This document shows positions 63,726 through 64,000 of a stretch of DNA of 64,000 nucleotides, piece by piece. How positions within the stretch are numbered: the stretch's first letter is position 1; every line of letters begins with the position of its first letter. The notes under the pieces were generated by a model. It saw nothing but the letters and a program-made list of their open reading frames with translations, did not search any database and was not told where the DNA came from. The stretch comes from Thiosocius sp963719025 (lineage in GTDB: Bacteria; Pseudomonadota; Gammaproteobacteria; Chromatiales; Chromatiaceae), in contig CAVRBK010000092.1 of NCBI GenBank assembly GCA_963719025.1, positions 1 through 64,000 on the forward strand. Direction: 5' to 3'. The position numbers were made by a program, and so were the translations under genes.

Positions 63726-64000
63726 CCTGCAGAGCTACCTGCTGAAACCCGCTGAGTCTTTGACCGTCGCTCTCGTCGTCGTGCGCGGTCCACGATACGT
63801 TCGACATTGAGCAGACGGACCCGGCGGCTGTCGGCGCGCACCACGGTGAAGCGAAAACCATCGACCGTCGACCGACTCACCGCGACTCGGCAGGTGGCCA
63901 AAGGCGTTCACGGTCAGGCCGCCGATGGTGTCGAACTCGTTGTCGTCGAAGCTGACATCGAAGTAGTCGTTGAAGTCCTCGATCGTCGTGTGCGCCTTGA
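63722..64000 (-). CDS. corC: CorC/HlyC family protein, C-terminal end (runs off right edge)
   Basis: The last 90 or so residues are visible: KAHTTIEDFNDYFDVSF, DNEFDTIGGLTVNAFGHLPSRGE and a final beta strand region RFTVVRADSRRVRLLNVERI. This is the transporter-associated domain at the end of CorC/YbeX-type CBS proteins linked to magnesium and cobalt handling. One frame break near 63860. The stop overlaps the lnt start, and corC-lnt is the standard gammaproteobacterial order. Confidence 0.88.

Overview
The window reads as a chromosome segment of a respiring gammaproteobacterium, probably a sulfur-metabolising member of the Chromatiales or a related group. This is an inference from gene order and protein types: the rsmD-ftsY-ftsE-ftsX and rpoH block, a bioBFHCD operon beside comF, ubiCA near recG, an Alvin-type 2[4Fe-4S] ferredoxin, a full cbb3 oxidase cluster, a full aa3/caa3 oxidase cluster and a large sulfur/quinone redox cluster. 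Coding density is high and G+C is high. No tRNA, rRNA, CRISPR array or insertion sequence was seen.

Layout. 1-7.5 kb: partial ggt, ferredoxin, coaD, rsmD and an M16 peptidase pair on the minus strand, then ftsY-ftsE-ftsX on the plus strand. 7.5-10.8 kb: a two-component system divergent from a spondin-domain PEP-CTERM protein, sitting between ftsX and rpoH. 10.8-12 kb: rpoH behind two CIRCE-like operators. 12-20.7 kb: cbb3 oxidase, ccoNOQP and ccoGHIS plus a 30-residue membrane peptide, with a terminator between the two halves. 21-29.6 kb: ctaB, ctaA, a SCO-like protein, SURF1, a DUF2909 protein, coxC, ctaG, a small membrane protein, coxA, coxB with a fused cytochrome c domain, and a DUF2244 protein. 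29.8-34.9 kb: biotin operon with a BirA-type operator over its promoter. 34.9-42.4 kb: comF, a zinc-ligand-free DksA, an alpha/beta hydrolase, ubiA, ubiC, recG. 42.4-46.7 kb: cytochrome c, YjbQ, IalB-like protein, peroxiredoxin-glutaredoxin hybrid and glutathione/thiol reductase with an OxyR-like box.

46.7-57.1 kb is the most striking part. Nine same-strand genes encode two multihaem cytochromes, a Tat-exported ferredoxin and an NrfD/DsrP-type quinone protein, a triple-rhodanese protein, a molybdopterin oxidoreductase with its own ferredoxin and NrfD partner (PsrABC type), and a second rhodanese lipoprotein with a Gly-Leu repeat tail and no catalytic cysteine. The simplest reading is a periplasmic sulfane-sulfur redox system joined to the quinone pool, with rhodaneses as sulfur carriers. 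57.6-64 kb holds a DctB/DctD-like sigma-54 two-component system, an SCP2-like protein, ridA, a small lipoprotein, lnt and the end of corC.

Many conserved genes are interrupted by single-base indels in short homopolymer runs (ferredoxin, rpoH, ccoI, ccoG, ccoH, ccoP, ccoN, coxB, SURF1, bioF, bioH, bioB, ubiA, recG, lnt and others). Several are essential, so I treat these as sequence or assembly errors, give whole-gene spans, and note where the reading frame breaks.
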